Below are positions 17,454 to 25,492 of a stretch of DNA of 64,000 nt, one piece after another. The DNA is taken from contig OZ242312.1 in assembly GCA_965207805.1 (NCBI GenBank), forward strand, positions 2,232,001 to 2,296,000. The letters are read 5' to 3'. Positions within the stretch are counted from its first letter, which is position 1. Each line of letters opens with the position of its first letter. This DNA is from Palauibacter sp965207805. Lineage in GTDB: Bacteria; Gemmatimonadota; Gemmatimonadetes; Palauibacterales; Palauibacteraceae. Made by a program: the position numbers and the translations under genes. Below the pieces are notes generated by a model. It was not told the DNA's origin and did not search any database. It worked only from the letters and a program-made list of their open reading frames with translations.

Positions 17454-17945
17454 CTACTCGAACCGGGCGCCGCCGGCCGGGGCTTCCGTCTCCAGGGCCG
17501 GGGCTCCCACCCAGTGCGACTCGCCATCCTCGTAGTGCTCGTGCTTCCAGACCGGCAATCTGACCTTGATCGTTTCGATAACCCACCGCGAAGCCCGGTA
17601 GCCGTCGTCGCGGTGTGCCGACGTGACCGCGATCGCCACGCTGACCTCTCCCAGCCCGAGATCGCCCACCCGGTGGGCCGCGGCGATGGAGCCCACGTCG
17701 AACCGCTCAAGCGCCTCGTGGCAGATGGCGGACAACTCCCGTTCCGCCATCTCACCGTACGCCTCGTACGTGAGGCGCGACACCGTGAGACCGCGGTTCG
17801 TGCGGCGAACCCGCCCCTGAAAGAAGAGCAGCGCGCCGTCCTCCACCGACCCGATCTCCCGTACAATATCCTCGAACTGCGCGAAATCGTCCAGACTTTC
17901 GCGGGTGATCCAGGCTCGGACGCGGTCGTCAGCCCCCGGCGACAT
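17454..17945 (-). CDS. moaE: Molybdopterin synthase catalytic subunit MoaE
   Basis: Large subunit of molybdopterin synthase, which transfers sulfur from the MoaD thiocarboxylate to precursor Z. About 163 residues. Seen: GALLFFQGRVRRTNRG, LTYEAYGEMAERELSAICHE, the HRVGDLGLGEVSVAIAVTSA strand, and the active-site lysine region TIKVRLPVWKHEHYEDG. ATG 17945 is 4 nt after the moaD stop; GTG 17957, overlapping moaD, is an alternative. Confidence 0.93.
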   Translation of the reverse strand: MSPGADDRVRAWITRESLDDFAQFEDIVREIGSVEDGALLFFQGRVRRTNRGLTVSRLTYEAYGEMAERELSAICHEALERFDVGSIAAAHRVGDLGLGEVSVAIAVTSAHRDDGYRASRWVIETIKVRLPVWKHEHYEDGESHWVGAPALETEAPAGGARFE

Positions 17946-17949
17946 CGGC

Positions 17950-18201
17950 TCAGCCACCCGATACCGGGGGGATGAGGGCGACCTCGTCTCCGTCGGACAG
18001 GGTCGTGCCGGCCTCCCCATAACTCTGGTTGACGGCGACGACGACGCGCTCTGGAAGCCAGTCGAGCCCCCCGGGCCCGCGCAGGGTCTCGACGAGGTCC
18101 GCCACGGTGCTGCCCGCCGGGAGTTCCGCCGACCCCTCCCTGCGCGCGGCGAGTTCGCCGTACACGCCGAAGAAGAGGGTGCGAACCGAGATCCGATCCA
18201 T
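17950..18201 (-). CDS. moaD: Molybdopterin synthase sulfur carrier subunit MoaD
   Basis: 83-residue ubiquitin-like protein ending in the required Gly-Gly (PPVSGG), which is adenylated and thiocarboxylated. Also seen: RTLFFGVYGELAARREGS at the N-terminus and VVAVNQSYGEAGTTLSDGDE before the tail. Lies 13 nt after the upstream 91-residue gene and directly before moaE. Confidence 0.93.
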   Translation of the reverse strand: MDRISVRTLFFGVYGELAARREGSAELPAGSTVADLVETLRGPGGLDWLPERVVVAVNQSYGEAGTTLSDGDEVALIPPVSGG

Positions 18202-18214
18202 TACGGGCGCCTGT

Positions 18215-18490
18215 TCATGGGCGCGCGTCCGCCAGCGCGAGGTAGGCGAGGAGCCGCGGCACGATCCCCTCTTCGCGCAGCGTCGTCACGCGGACCCGCG
18301 TGCCATCGGGCCCCCGTGGATCCGGGAAGGCGGCCACGGCGAGGTTGCCCCGGAAGGTGCAGAACGCGATGTGCGTGTCGCTCTCGGTATCGACCCAGGC
18401 GTCCACCATCCGGTCGTCCCCGAGAAAAAAGTCTCGCGCGGCGGCCAGCACGTCCGCCGGGGCCAGCGCGCTTACGGTCTCTGTCGTCAT
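18215..18490 (-). CDS. Hypothetical 91-residue protein ahead of moaD
   Basis: I do not recognise a family. The 91-residue product is soluble and mixed alpha/beta in look: an Ala-rich helix (PADVLAAARDFFLGDDRMVD) followed by alternating strands with HIAFCTFRGNLAVAAFPDP. ATG 18490 is preceded by GGGGAGAG and a good promoter. First gene of a three-gene unit with moaD and moaE. Confidence 0.7.
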   Translation of the reverse strand: MTTETVSALAPADVLAAARDFFLGDDRMVDAWVDTESDTHIAFCTFRGNLAVAAFPDPRGPDGTRVRVTTLREEGIVPRLLAYLALADARP

Positions 18491-18521
18491 GGACTCTCCC
18501 CGCGTACCATCCAGCAACCGA

Positions 18522-18550
18522 AAGATAGGGGCGCCGCAGCCCTCTCTCAA
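18522..18550 (-). promoter_or_regulatory. Probable sigma70-type promoter for the 91-residue gene, moaD and moaE
   Basis: TTGAGA (18550-18545) and TATCTT (18527-18522) separated by exactly 17 nt, matching the consensus at 5/6 and 4/6. The expected start of transcription is about 25 nt before the ATG at 18490. It lies in the divergent gap with the aminotransferase gene. Confidence 0.5.
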
Positions 18551-18587
18551 ATCCGACCGATCCCCTTCGACAAACGAGCGCCCGACC

Positions 18588-19760
18588 GTGTCCGCTACGC
18601 AGTTTTCTCCGAACGTCGCCCGGCTCAAGGCATCGGCCACGCTGGTGCTGGCCGCCCGCGCCCGGAAGCTGAGGGCGGCGGGAGTTCCGGTCGTGGACCT
18701 CTCGGCCGGCGAGCCGCAGTACCCCGCCCCGCCCTTCGCGGCCCGCGCCGGCATTCGGGCGGTGGAGGAGGGGAAGACGGGGTATCCTCCCACGTCCGGG
18801 CTGCCCGAACTGCGCGAGGCGATCGCGCGCTATCTGCGCGAGACGACGGCCGCCGAGACGGTGGATGCGGATTCCGTGATCGTGAGCGCGGGCGTGAAGC
18901 AGTCGCTGTTCAACTGCTGCTACGCCCTCTTCGGCGCCGGCGAGGAGGTGCTGGTGCCCGCGCCCTTCTGGCCGAGCTATACGACGATCGTCCGCCTCGC
19001 GGGGGCGGAGCCGGTCATCGTGGAGACGACGTGGGAGGGCGGGTTCGTGCCGACGGTCGAGGACCTCGAGGCGGCCCGCACGGCGCGGACCCGGGGACTC
19101 ATGCTCAACAGCCCCGGGAACCCAACGGGTGCGGTCGTCCCGCCCGACCTTCTGCGCGACATCATGGCATGGGCGGAGCGGCACGGGATCTGGGTGCTCT
19201 CCGACGAGATCTACCGGCGGCTCGCCTACGCGGCCTCGGCGCCGTCCGTGTTCGACATCGCGGAGCGCGGCGAGAGGACGATCCTGCTCGACGGCGTCTC
19301 AAAGGCGTTCTGCATGCCGGGGTTCCGCATCGGGTATGCCGTCGGACCGACGGACGTCGTCCGGAAGATGGCGGATCTGCAGGGACAGACGACCTCCGGG
19401 GCTGTCGGGCCCTCCCAGCACGCGGCCACGGCCGCGCTCGGCGAGAGCGCGCCTCGCGAGGCGTTCGTGGCGGACCTCCTGTCCAGGCTCTCCGAACTTC
19501 GGGAACTGGGGCTGTCGAGGTTCGCGGAGATCGATGGGATCGAGGCGTTTCAGCCCGACGGCGCCCTGTATTTCTATGGGCGGATCACCGATCGCGGCGC
19601 CACGTCGCTCGACGTCGCCGAGCGGCTGCTCGCCGACGCGCAGGTGGCGTGCATGCCCGGGGAGCCGTTCGGTTCTCCCGGACACCTGCGCTTCAACTTC
19701 GCGGTGGAGCGGGAAGTCCTGGAAGAAGGACTGGAACGGATCGCCGGCTTCTTCGGCTGA
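18588..19760 (+). CDS. Pyridoxal-phosphate aminotransferase, class I (aspartate aminotransferase-like)
   Basis: 390-residue fold-type I aminotransferase, most like the Ib aspartate/prephenate aminotransferases. Seen: VPVVDLSAGEPQYPAPPFAA, the substrate/phosphate region GYPPTSGLPELREAIARYL, NSPGNPTGA, SDEIYRRLAY with the cofactor Asp/Tyr, Schiff-base K239 in DGVSKAFCMPGFRIGY, and a C-terminal HLRFNFAVER arginine. The exact substrate is not proven. GTG 18588 gives the normal N-terminus; its ribosome site is weak. Confidence 0.9.
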   Translation: MSATQFSPNVARLKASATLVLAARARKLRAAGVPVVDLSAGEPQYPAPPFAARAGIRAVEEGKTGYPPTSGLPELREAIARYLRETTAAETVDADSVIVSAGVKQSLFNCCYALFGAGEEVLVPAPFWPSYTTIVRLAGAEPVIVETTWEGGFVPTVEDLEAARTARTRGLMLNSPGNPTGAVVPPDLLRDIMAWAERHGIWVLSDEIYRRLAYAASAPSVFDIAERGERTILLDGVSKAFCMPGFRIGYAVGPTDVVRKMADLQGQTTSGAVGPSQHAATAALGESAPREAFVADLLSRLSELRELGLSRFAEIDGIEAFQPDGALYFYGRITDRGATSLDVAERLLADAQVACMPGEPFGSPGHLRFNFAVEREVLEEGLERIAGFFG

Positions 19761-19801
19761 GAACCGCCGGATGCGGCCCGGTCAGCTCCGGTGCGGCGCC
19801 G

Positions 19802-20101
19802 TCAGCCCCGGTTCTCGAGGCTCGCAGCCACCTCGTCGCGCAGCAGACGGGAGGGCTTGAAGACGGGCACCTTCCTCTGCGGCACGCGGACCGGATCTCC
19901 CGTGCGCGGATTGCGCGCCATGCGGGTCCGGCGCTCCCGAACCTTGAACGTGCCGAAGCCGCGAATCTCGATGTGGTTGCCTTGCACGACGGCTCCCTTG
20001 ACCGCGTTCAGAAACGCGTTGACCACCGCGGCACAGTCCCTCTTGGTCACGCCGGGGCCGATGGCCTCGTGGACCTGTTCGATGAGATCCGCCTTCGTCA
20101 T
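19802..20101 (-). CDS. HU/IHF family DNA-binding protein
   Basis: 99-residue nucleoid protein. Seen: MTKADLIEQVHE at the start, IEIRGFGTFKVRERRTRMAR and NPRTGDPVRVPQRKVPVFKP, the beta-arm DNA-binding signature with the intercalating proline. The frame cannot separate HU from IHF. ATG 20101 has a long purine-rich leader GGAGGGGAGGGAGA. Confidence 0.93.
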   Translation of the reverse strand: MTKADLIEQVHEAIGPGVTKRDCAAVVNAFLNAVKGAVVQGNHIEIRGFGTFKVRERRTRMARNPRTGDPVRVPQRKVPVFKPSRLLRDEVAASLENRG

Positions 20102-20144
20102 TCTCCCTCCCCTCCGAGCGTTTGCAATCCTGTGTATTGGCGTT

Positions 20145-20164
20145 CCGCTCCGGGACGGGAGCGG
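20145..20164. terminator. Small hairpin just after sppA
   Basis: CCGCTCC (20145-20151) and GGAGCGG (20158-20164) with a 6-nt loop, starting right after the sppA stop and before the HU gene. No U-run, so termination is only a suggestion. Confidence 0.35.
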
Positions 20165-21064
20165 CTATCTCAGCTCAAACAGGAGTCTCGGCCCGCTGGG
20201 ACGCAGGGGCGCCAGCGACCCGAGCCATGCCCGCGCATCGCCGATGCTCAGCCCGCCGAGCAGGTCGAACAGAGTGACCCTCGGTTCGCGCGGCCGCACA
20301 GTCCGTGGGTCCGTTCCCAGGCCCGCCATCCGACCGGCGAGCGCGATGGTCTCCGGCAGGGTCATCAGGCCGTCGACGAGTCCGAGTTCATTTGCTTGCC
20401 GGCCCGAGAAGATCCGGCCGTCCGCCAGCCCGAGCACGGTCTCCCGATCCAGGTTCCGGTTCTCGGACACCACCTCGACGAACTGCTCGTGCACGTCGCC
20501 CACGACTTCCTCAAGGATCTCGCGGTCCTCGGGAGAAAGGGCGCGGGCGTAGCCGCCCAGGTCCTTGTGCTCGCCGCTCGCCACGACTTCCCAGCCGACG
20601 CCGACCTTCCGAAAAAATTCCTCGGCGTTGGGGAATTCCATGATGACGCCGATGGACCCGGTCATCGTGCCGGGCAGCGCGTACACGCTGTCGGCCCCGA
20701 CCGCGGCGTAATATCCCCCGGAGGCTCCCACATCGCCCATCCACGCGAGGACGGGCCGGTCGTCGTCGTCCCGCAGATCGCGGATGGCTTCGAAGATGCT
20801 CTGCGAGGCCCCCACGGTCCCTCCCGGGGACTCGATCTCGATCACGAACGCGCGCACGCCGGGGTCTTCCCTGAAACCGTCGAGCGCCTTCGTGAACGCA
20901 GCTTCGTCCGTGATCACGCCCCGCAGCGGGACGACCGCGACTCGTCCTCCCGCGAGAAACGACGTATTCCCCACCGTCCACCAGATGGACAGGACCGCGC
21001 CCACGCCGAAGAGGCCGAGCAGCGCCAGGAGCGCGATCACCGTGTTTCGCTTGTCGTAGGTCAC
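20165..21064 (-). CDS. sppA: Signal peptide peptidase SppA, short form
   Basis: Membrane-bound Ser/Lys protease that degrades cleaved signal peptides. 299 residues, the half-length form. N-terminal membrane anchor at about 8-30; catalytic S115 in GDVGASGGYYAA and K167 in SGEHKDLGGYAR, with the SPGGTV oxyanion segment at 79-84. GTG start at 21064. It lies between carA and the HU gene, same strand. Confidence 0.92.
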   Translation of the reverse strand: MTYDKRNTVIALLALLGLFGVGAVLSIWWTVGNTSFLAGGRVAVVPLRGVITDEAAFTKALDGFREDPGVRAFVIEIESPGGTVGASQSIFEAIRDLRDDDDRPVLAWMGDVGASGGYYAAVGADSVYALPGTMTGSIGVIMEFPNAEEFFRKVGVGWEVVASGEHKDLGGYARALSPEDREILEEVVGDVHEQFVEVVSENRNLDRETVLGLADGRIFSGRQANELGLVDGLMTLPETIALAGRMAGLGTDPRTVRPREPRVTLFDLLGGLSIGDARAWLGSLAPLRPSGPRLLFELR

Positions 21065-21137
21065 GTCGCGCGGCGGTCCGTGTGTGAGGGTCCGTTGGCG
21101 AAGGCCCGCCGCAACCTAGACCACACAACGCGAACGT

Positions 21138-22253
21138 TCAACGCTCCATTTTCTCGACGAAGCGGTTGAACAGGTACCGGCTGTCGTGGGGTCCCGGCGC
21201 CGACTCGGGGTGGTACTGCACCGCGAACACCGGGCGCTCCCGGTGGACGAGCCCTTCCACGGTGCCATCGTTCAGATTTCGGTGCGTGATCTCGAGGTCG
21301 TCTCCGCCCTCGATCCGCCCATCTTTTTCGAGCACGGAGAAGCCGTGGTTCTGGGAGGTGATCTCCACGGCGCCCGTGGCATGGTTGAGCACGGGGTGAT
21401 TCCCGCCCCGGTGCCCGTAGGGCAGCTTGTAGTTCGTGCCCCCGAATGCGCGCGCGATGAGCTGATGTCCGAGGCAGATCCCGAACAGGGGGACTCCCGC
21501 GTCGCTAAGGGTGCGGATGCGCTCGACGGCGCCCGGCACCGCCTCCGGATCGCCGGGCCCGTTCGAGACAAAGACGCCGTCCGGGCGGGCGGCCAGCAGC
21601 ACCTCGGCGTCGGTGTCGCAGGGGACGACGCGCACCCGGTATCCTTCGCGGCGGAAGAGGTCGAGGCTACGCGTCTTCACCCCGTAGTCGAGGCAGAGCA
21701 CGAGGCCGCGCTCGGCCGACCCGTTGAGGGCGTCGAGTTCGTACGGCTCGGGCGTCGAGACGGCGGTCGCGAGGTCGCGGCCGGACATCTCCGGCTCGGC
21801 GGCCAGGCGCTCCGCGGCGCGCTCCGGCGGCACCCCGTCGTGCGCCACGACCGCCCGCATGGCGCCCGCGTCGCGGATGTGACGCGTCAGTGCCCGCGTG
21901 TCCGCGCCGACGAGGGTCGGAATCCCGTGCGAAGCGAGGTACTCGGGCAGCGTCGAATCGGCCGGCCCGGACCCGATCTCGTGCGAAAGGTGCCTCACGA
22001 CGAAGCCCGCGACCCAGGGCCGCCGCGATTGCACGTCGGGATCGCGGATGCCGTACACCCCCTGCATGGGCGCGGTCATGACGACGATCTGCGCGGCGAA
22101 GGAAGGGTCCGTGAGCACCTCGTGGTATCCCGTCATCACCGTCGTGAAGACGGCTTCGCCGGCGGTCTCGGTCTCCGGGCCCACGTAGTCGCCGACGAAT
22201 CGGCGGCCGTCCTCGAGCAGGAGGTATCCTGGGCGTGCTTGCGTCTCGCTCAC
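21138..22253 (-). CDS. carA: Carbamoyl-phosphate synthase small subunit
   Basis: Glutaminase subunit supplying ammonia for carbamoyl phosphate (arginine and pyrimidine synthesis). About 371 residues. Seen: N-terminal GYLLLEDGRRFVGDYVG and TGYHEVLTDPSFAAQIV; class I amidotransferase triad in PLFGICLGHQLIARAFGG (Cys) and FAVQYHPESAPGPHD (His, Glu). GTG 22253 is chosen; ATG 22298 would add 15 residues. carB is not next to it. Confidence 0.93.
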   Translation of the reverse strand: MSETQARPGYLLLEDGRRFVGDYVGPETETAGEAVFTTVMTGYHEVLTDPSFAAQIVVMTAPMQGVYGIRDPDVQSRRPWVAGFVVRHLSHEIGSGPADSTLPEYLASHGIPTLVGADTRALTRHIRDAGAMRAVVAHDGVPPERAAERLAAEPEMSGRDLATAVSTPEPYELDALNGSAERGLVLCLDYGVKTRSLDLFRREGYRVRVVPCDTDAEVLLAARPDGVFVSNGPGDPEAVPGAVERIRTLSDAGVPLFGICLGHQLIARAFGGTNYKLPYGHRGGNHPVLNHATGAVEITSQNHGFSVLEKDGRIEGGDDLEITHRNLNDGTVEGLVHRERPVFAVQYHPESAPGPHDSRYLFNRFVEKMER

Positions 22254-22345
22254 GTGGCGCGTCCAATGTGGCGGTTGAAGGTGCGGGGACCCGGGCATCG
22301 GCTCGCGGCTCGCGTGCCACGCGAACCCAAGCTGCGGGAGGCGCG

Positions 22346-22975
22346 TTGACGACCGACTCCGGACCCGGGCGGGAGAGCGGGACCGATGCTCCGCTCGTTC
22401 ATATCTTCGCCGACGAGTCCTGCCTCGGCAACCAGTTCGAGAATCGCAGGAATCCGGGGGCGGCGGCCGGTCTCATCGAACGGTTCGACGAGCGCGGCGG
22501 CTGGTATCGGCGGGACTTCGCCCACTTCGATCCGGACACGACGAACAACCGGATGGCGATCGTGTCCGGCATCGTCGGGCTGGGCTCCCTGCGGCGGGTG
22601 TGCCGCGTCGTCTTCACGAGCGACAGCCAGTATCTCGTCCGCGGCATGAAGGAATGGGTGCACGGCTGGGCCCGCCGCGGATGGCGCCGGAAGGGCGGAC
22701 CGATCGAGAACCTCGACCTTTGGCGGGAACTCGTGCGGGCCGCCGCACGCCACCGCGTGGAGTGGCGCTGGACTCGGGGACACGCCGACGACGTGAAGAA
22801 CGCCTACGCGGATCACCTTGCCGTGACGGCGGCGCGGGAGCGGCGGGGCACGGACGGACTCGTCCCGTCCGGGTTCGAGACCTGGCTGGCGGAGGCGCAG
22901 GAGCGGGAGCGGTTCGTCGAGTTCCTGGATCTGCCGAGCGACGCGTTCGCCGAGGACCCCCGCCCCCCCGGCTAG
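22346..22975 (+). CDS. Ribonuclease HI-like protein with an altered catalytic residue
   Basis: RNase H fold, 209 residues from TTG 22346 (GGGAGG lies 4 nt upstream). Expected catalytic positions: D23 (FADESCLGN), D93 (TSDSQYLVRG), D156 (AYADHLA) and the histidine H146 (TRGHADDV) are present. The glutamate normally in TTNNRMEL is Ala71 here (TTNNRMAI). A C-terminal extension of about 45 residues is unassigned. It may be inactive, use another residue, or belong to a divergent subfamily. Convergent with secG: the two genes share one CTAG as both stop codons. Confidence 0.8.
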   Translation: MTTDSGPGRESGTDAPLVHIFADESCLGNQFENRRNPGAAAGLIERFDERGGWYRRDFAHFDPDTTNNRMAIVSGIVGLGSLRRVCRVVFTSDSQYLVRGMKEWVHGWARRGWRRKGGPIENLDLWRELVRAAARHRVEWRWTRGHADDVKNAYADHLAVTAARERRGTDGLVPSGFETWLAEAQERERFVEFLDLPSDAFAEDPRPPG

Positions 22976-23412
22976 GAGCCGGGGTTCCCCTCCTCGCCTT
23001 CCGTTCCATCGGGATCCGTGGCGCCCTCCTCCGAGCCGGGCGTGGCGGCTTCGTCGGACGGCGCCGCGCCCTCTCCGAGGTCGGGCGAAACGTCCAGAAG
23101 CGAAGGCGGCGCTTCCGGGAGACTCTGCTGGCCGGGAAGTCCCTGACGCAGGATCGATTCCGGCGCCGCATCCGGACGGGCGGAGAGCACGGTCAGCACG
23201 AGCGCGAGGAAGAGGAAACTCCCCCCGCCGTACCAACTCATCTTCGTCAGCGCGTTGGCCGCCTGGCGACCTCCCATGAAGGAGTCCGTGGAGGACGAGG
23301 CTCCGCCAAAGGAGGCGGCAAGCCCGCCGCCCTTCGCGGACTGGAGGAGGATCATCACGCACAGCACGAGCGCGATGAGCGAAATCAATACGATCAGGAA
23401 CGGGAACATCAT
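22972..23412 (-). CDS. secG: Protein-export membrane protein SecG
   Basis: Auxiliary subunit of the SecYEG translocon. Two membrane helices (about 4-24 and 58-77) flank the conserved loop with SAKGGGLAASFGGASSST. 146 residues: longer than usual because of an acidic Pro/Glu/Gly tail after residue 80. It follows tpiA, the known gap-pgk-tpi-secG arrangement, and is the last gene of the super-operon. Confidence 0.93.
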   Translation of the reverse strand: MMFPFLIVLISLIALVLCVMILLQSAKGGGLAASFGGASSSTDSFMGGRQAANALTKMSWYGGGSFLFLALVLTVLSARPDAAPESILRQGLPGQQSLPEAPPSLLDVSPDLGEGAAPSDEAATPGSEEGATDPDGTEGEEGNPGS

Positions 23413-23513
23413 CTACCTGCCATGGTTGGATCAGCCGTTTAAGCTAGGGCGGACCGGGGCACGGGGCCAGTTTTCCGCGCGGGCGGCGCCGACGACACCG
23501 GCCGAGGTCCGGC

Positions 23514-24278
23514 TTACCGGCCCGCCGCGCAGATCGCGGCCCAGCTGTCGGGACCGAGGCTCGCGCCGCCCACGAGCACGCCGTCCACGCCGGGGGCGGC
23601 AAGTAGCACATCGATGTTGGCCGGCTTGACGCTCCCGCCGTAGAGGATCACCGCGCGTTCCGCATCGCATCCTTCCGTCTGCGCGAGCCGCTCGCGGACG
23701 ATCGCGTGGGCCTCCGCGGCGTCAGCGGGGCTCGCCGTGCGGCCGGTTCCGATCGCCCACACGGGCTCGTAGGCGTAGACGAGGCGGGCGCGGCCTTCGC
23801 GGTCGAGCGGGTGGAGGGCTTCCCGAATCTGCGTCTCGAGCACCGTCGCGAGCCGCCCCGCCTCTCGCTCCTCCAGCGTCTCGCCCACACACAGGACGGG
23901 CCGGAGTCCGGCCTCGAGAATGCGAACCAGTTTGCGTCCGACCTCCGCATCGGTATCGCCGAACTCCCGGCGGCGCTCCGAGTGGCCCGCCAGCGCCCAG
24001 GTGGCGCCGGTCGCAGGGACCATGGCGGCTGAAATGGCGCTCGTGTGCGCGCCCTCGACCTCGGTGTGCACGTCCTGCACGCCGAACTCGAGGTCCGGAC
24101 GCCCGGAAACCGCGGCGGCGAAGGCCGCCAGGCTGATGGCGGGAGGGAACACGACCACGGTCGCGTCGCTGCGGGGCCTGTAGCTGGCGGCGAACCGTTC
24201 CACGAACGCCCCGGTCTCATCCGGGCCGTGGCACATCTTCCAGTTCGCGGCGAACACGGGGGTGCGCGGCTGGCTCAC
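23514..24278 (-). CDS. tpiA: Triose-phosphate isomerase
   Basis: Interconverts dihydroxyacetone phosphate and glyceraldehyde 3-phosphate. 254 residues. Catalytic residues seen: Asn/Lys in FAANWKM (K14), His in WALAGHSERR, Glu in YAYEPVWAIGTG, plus the phosphate loop ILYGGSVKPAN. GTG 24278 overlaps the pgk stop as GTGA and has AAGGAGG upstream, which fixes the start. Confidence 0.96.
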   Translation of the reverse strand: MSQPRTPVFAANWKMCHGPDETGAFVERFAASYRPRSDATVVVFPPAISLAAFAAAVSGRPDLEFGVQDVHTEVEGAHTSAISAAMVPATGATWALAGHSERRREFGDTDAEVGRKLVRILEAGLRPVLCVGETLEEREAGRLATVLETQIREALHPLDREGRARLVYAYEPVWAIGTGRTASPADAAEAHAIVRERLAQTEGCDAERAVILYGGSVKPANIDVLLAAPGVDGVLVGGASLGPDSWAAICAAGR

Positions 24279-25471
24279 GGACGCCTCCTTTCGGCGAGGA
24301 CGTCGAGTCCGGGCAGACACCCGCTCGACAGGTACTCGAGGGCCGCGCCGCCGCCGGTGCAGACATGCGACACGCGGTCGAAAAGCCCGGCCCGGCGCAC
24401 GGCGGCCGCGGAGTCGCCGCCGCCGATGACGGTGAACCCACCCGCCGCCGTGGCCTCCGCGGCGGCTTCCGCGATGGCGAACGTGCCCGCCTCGAACCTC
24501 GGGTCCTCGAACAGGCCCATGGGACCGTTCCAGAAGAAGGCGGCGCACCCGCGCAGCGCCTCGGCGTAGCGGACGCGAGACCCGGGCCCGATGTCGAGGG
24601 CCGCCATCTCCGGCCTGATCGCATCGACCCCGACGCAATGGACCCTCTCTCCCTCCTCACCCGACCGGTCCAGGACCATCACGTCCGTCGGCAACCGAAG
24701 CCGTTCCCCTCCCGCGGACAGGATGGACCGGGCGAGATCCAGCGCCGCCTCCTCGACGAGCGAGGTCCCTGTCTCGATGCCCTGTGCGCGGAGGAACGTG
24801 TTCGCCATGGCGCCACCCACCAGGATCAGATCGGCGCGTTCCGCGAAGCGGCGCATGAGTTCGATCTTGTCACCGATCTTGGCTCCCCCGAAGGCGACGA
24901 CGAACGGACGACCCGGGCGGTCCAGCGCGCCCAGCGCCTCCAGTTCGCGCTCGACGAGCAGCCCCGCCGCGGAAGGGCTCAGGAGGGCCGGCACGCCCGT
25001 CGTCGAGGCGTGCGCGCGGTGCAGCGTGCCGAACGCGTCGTTGACGAAAAAGTCGCCCAGCCGGGCAAGGCGACCGACGAGGACGTCGTCGTTCGCCGTC
25101 TCGCCGGGGAGGAAACGCGTGTTCTCCACAAGGAGCACCTGCCCGGTCTCCAGTTCGCGGCTCGCGCGGAGCGCATCTTCTCCGTCGCACGGCGCGGAAA
25201 AGAGGACGTCGGTCACGAGCATGTCGGCGAGCGCGGAGGCTACGGGCGCAAGCGACAGCGCGGGATCCGGCCGGCCGCCCGGCCGGCCCAGGTGCGAGAG
25301 CAGCACGGGCCGGGCGTCACGCCGCAGCAACCACCGCAGCGTCGGCAGCGATGCCTCGATGCGCGTCGCATCCGCGACCCGCCCGGCGTCGAGCGGCACG
25401 TTGTAGTCCACCCGCACGAGTCCCCGCTTCCCGGCCAGATCGGCCGGGAGGTCGCCCAAAGTTCGGGTCAC
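24275..25471 (-). CDS. pgk: Phosphoglycerate kinase
   Basis: ATP-forming glycolytic kinase, 398 residues. Seen: RVDYNVPLDAGRVADATRIE at the N-terminus, LLSHLGRPGGRPD, ENTRFLPGETAND, FVVAFGGAKIGDK and the C-terminal FTVIGGGDSAAAVR. GTG 25471 starts 21 nt after gap. Second gene of the glycolytic gap-pgk-tpiA set. Confidence 0.96.
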   Translation of the reverse strand: MTRTLGDLPADLAGKRGLVRVDYNVPLDAGRVADATRIEASLPTLRWLLRRDARPVLLSHLGRPGGRPDPALSLAPVASALADMLVTDVLFSAPCDGEDALRASRELETGQVLLVENTRFLPGETANDDVLVGRLARLGDFFVNDAFGTLHRAHASTTGVPALLSPSAAGLLVERELEALGALDRPGRPFVVAFGGAKIGDKIELMRRFAERADLILVGGAMANTFLRAQGIETGTSLVEEAALDLARSILSAGGERLRLPTDVMVLDRSGEEGERVHCVGVDAIRPEMAALDIGPGSRVRYAEALRGCAAFFWNGPMGLFEDPRFEAGTFAIAEAAAEATAAGGFTVIGGGDSAAAVRRAGLFDRVSHVCTGGGAALEYLSSGCLPGLDVLAERRRP

Positions 25472-25492
25472 AACGGGACGGGTCGGGGCCGC

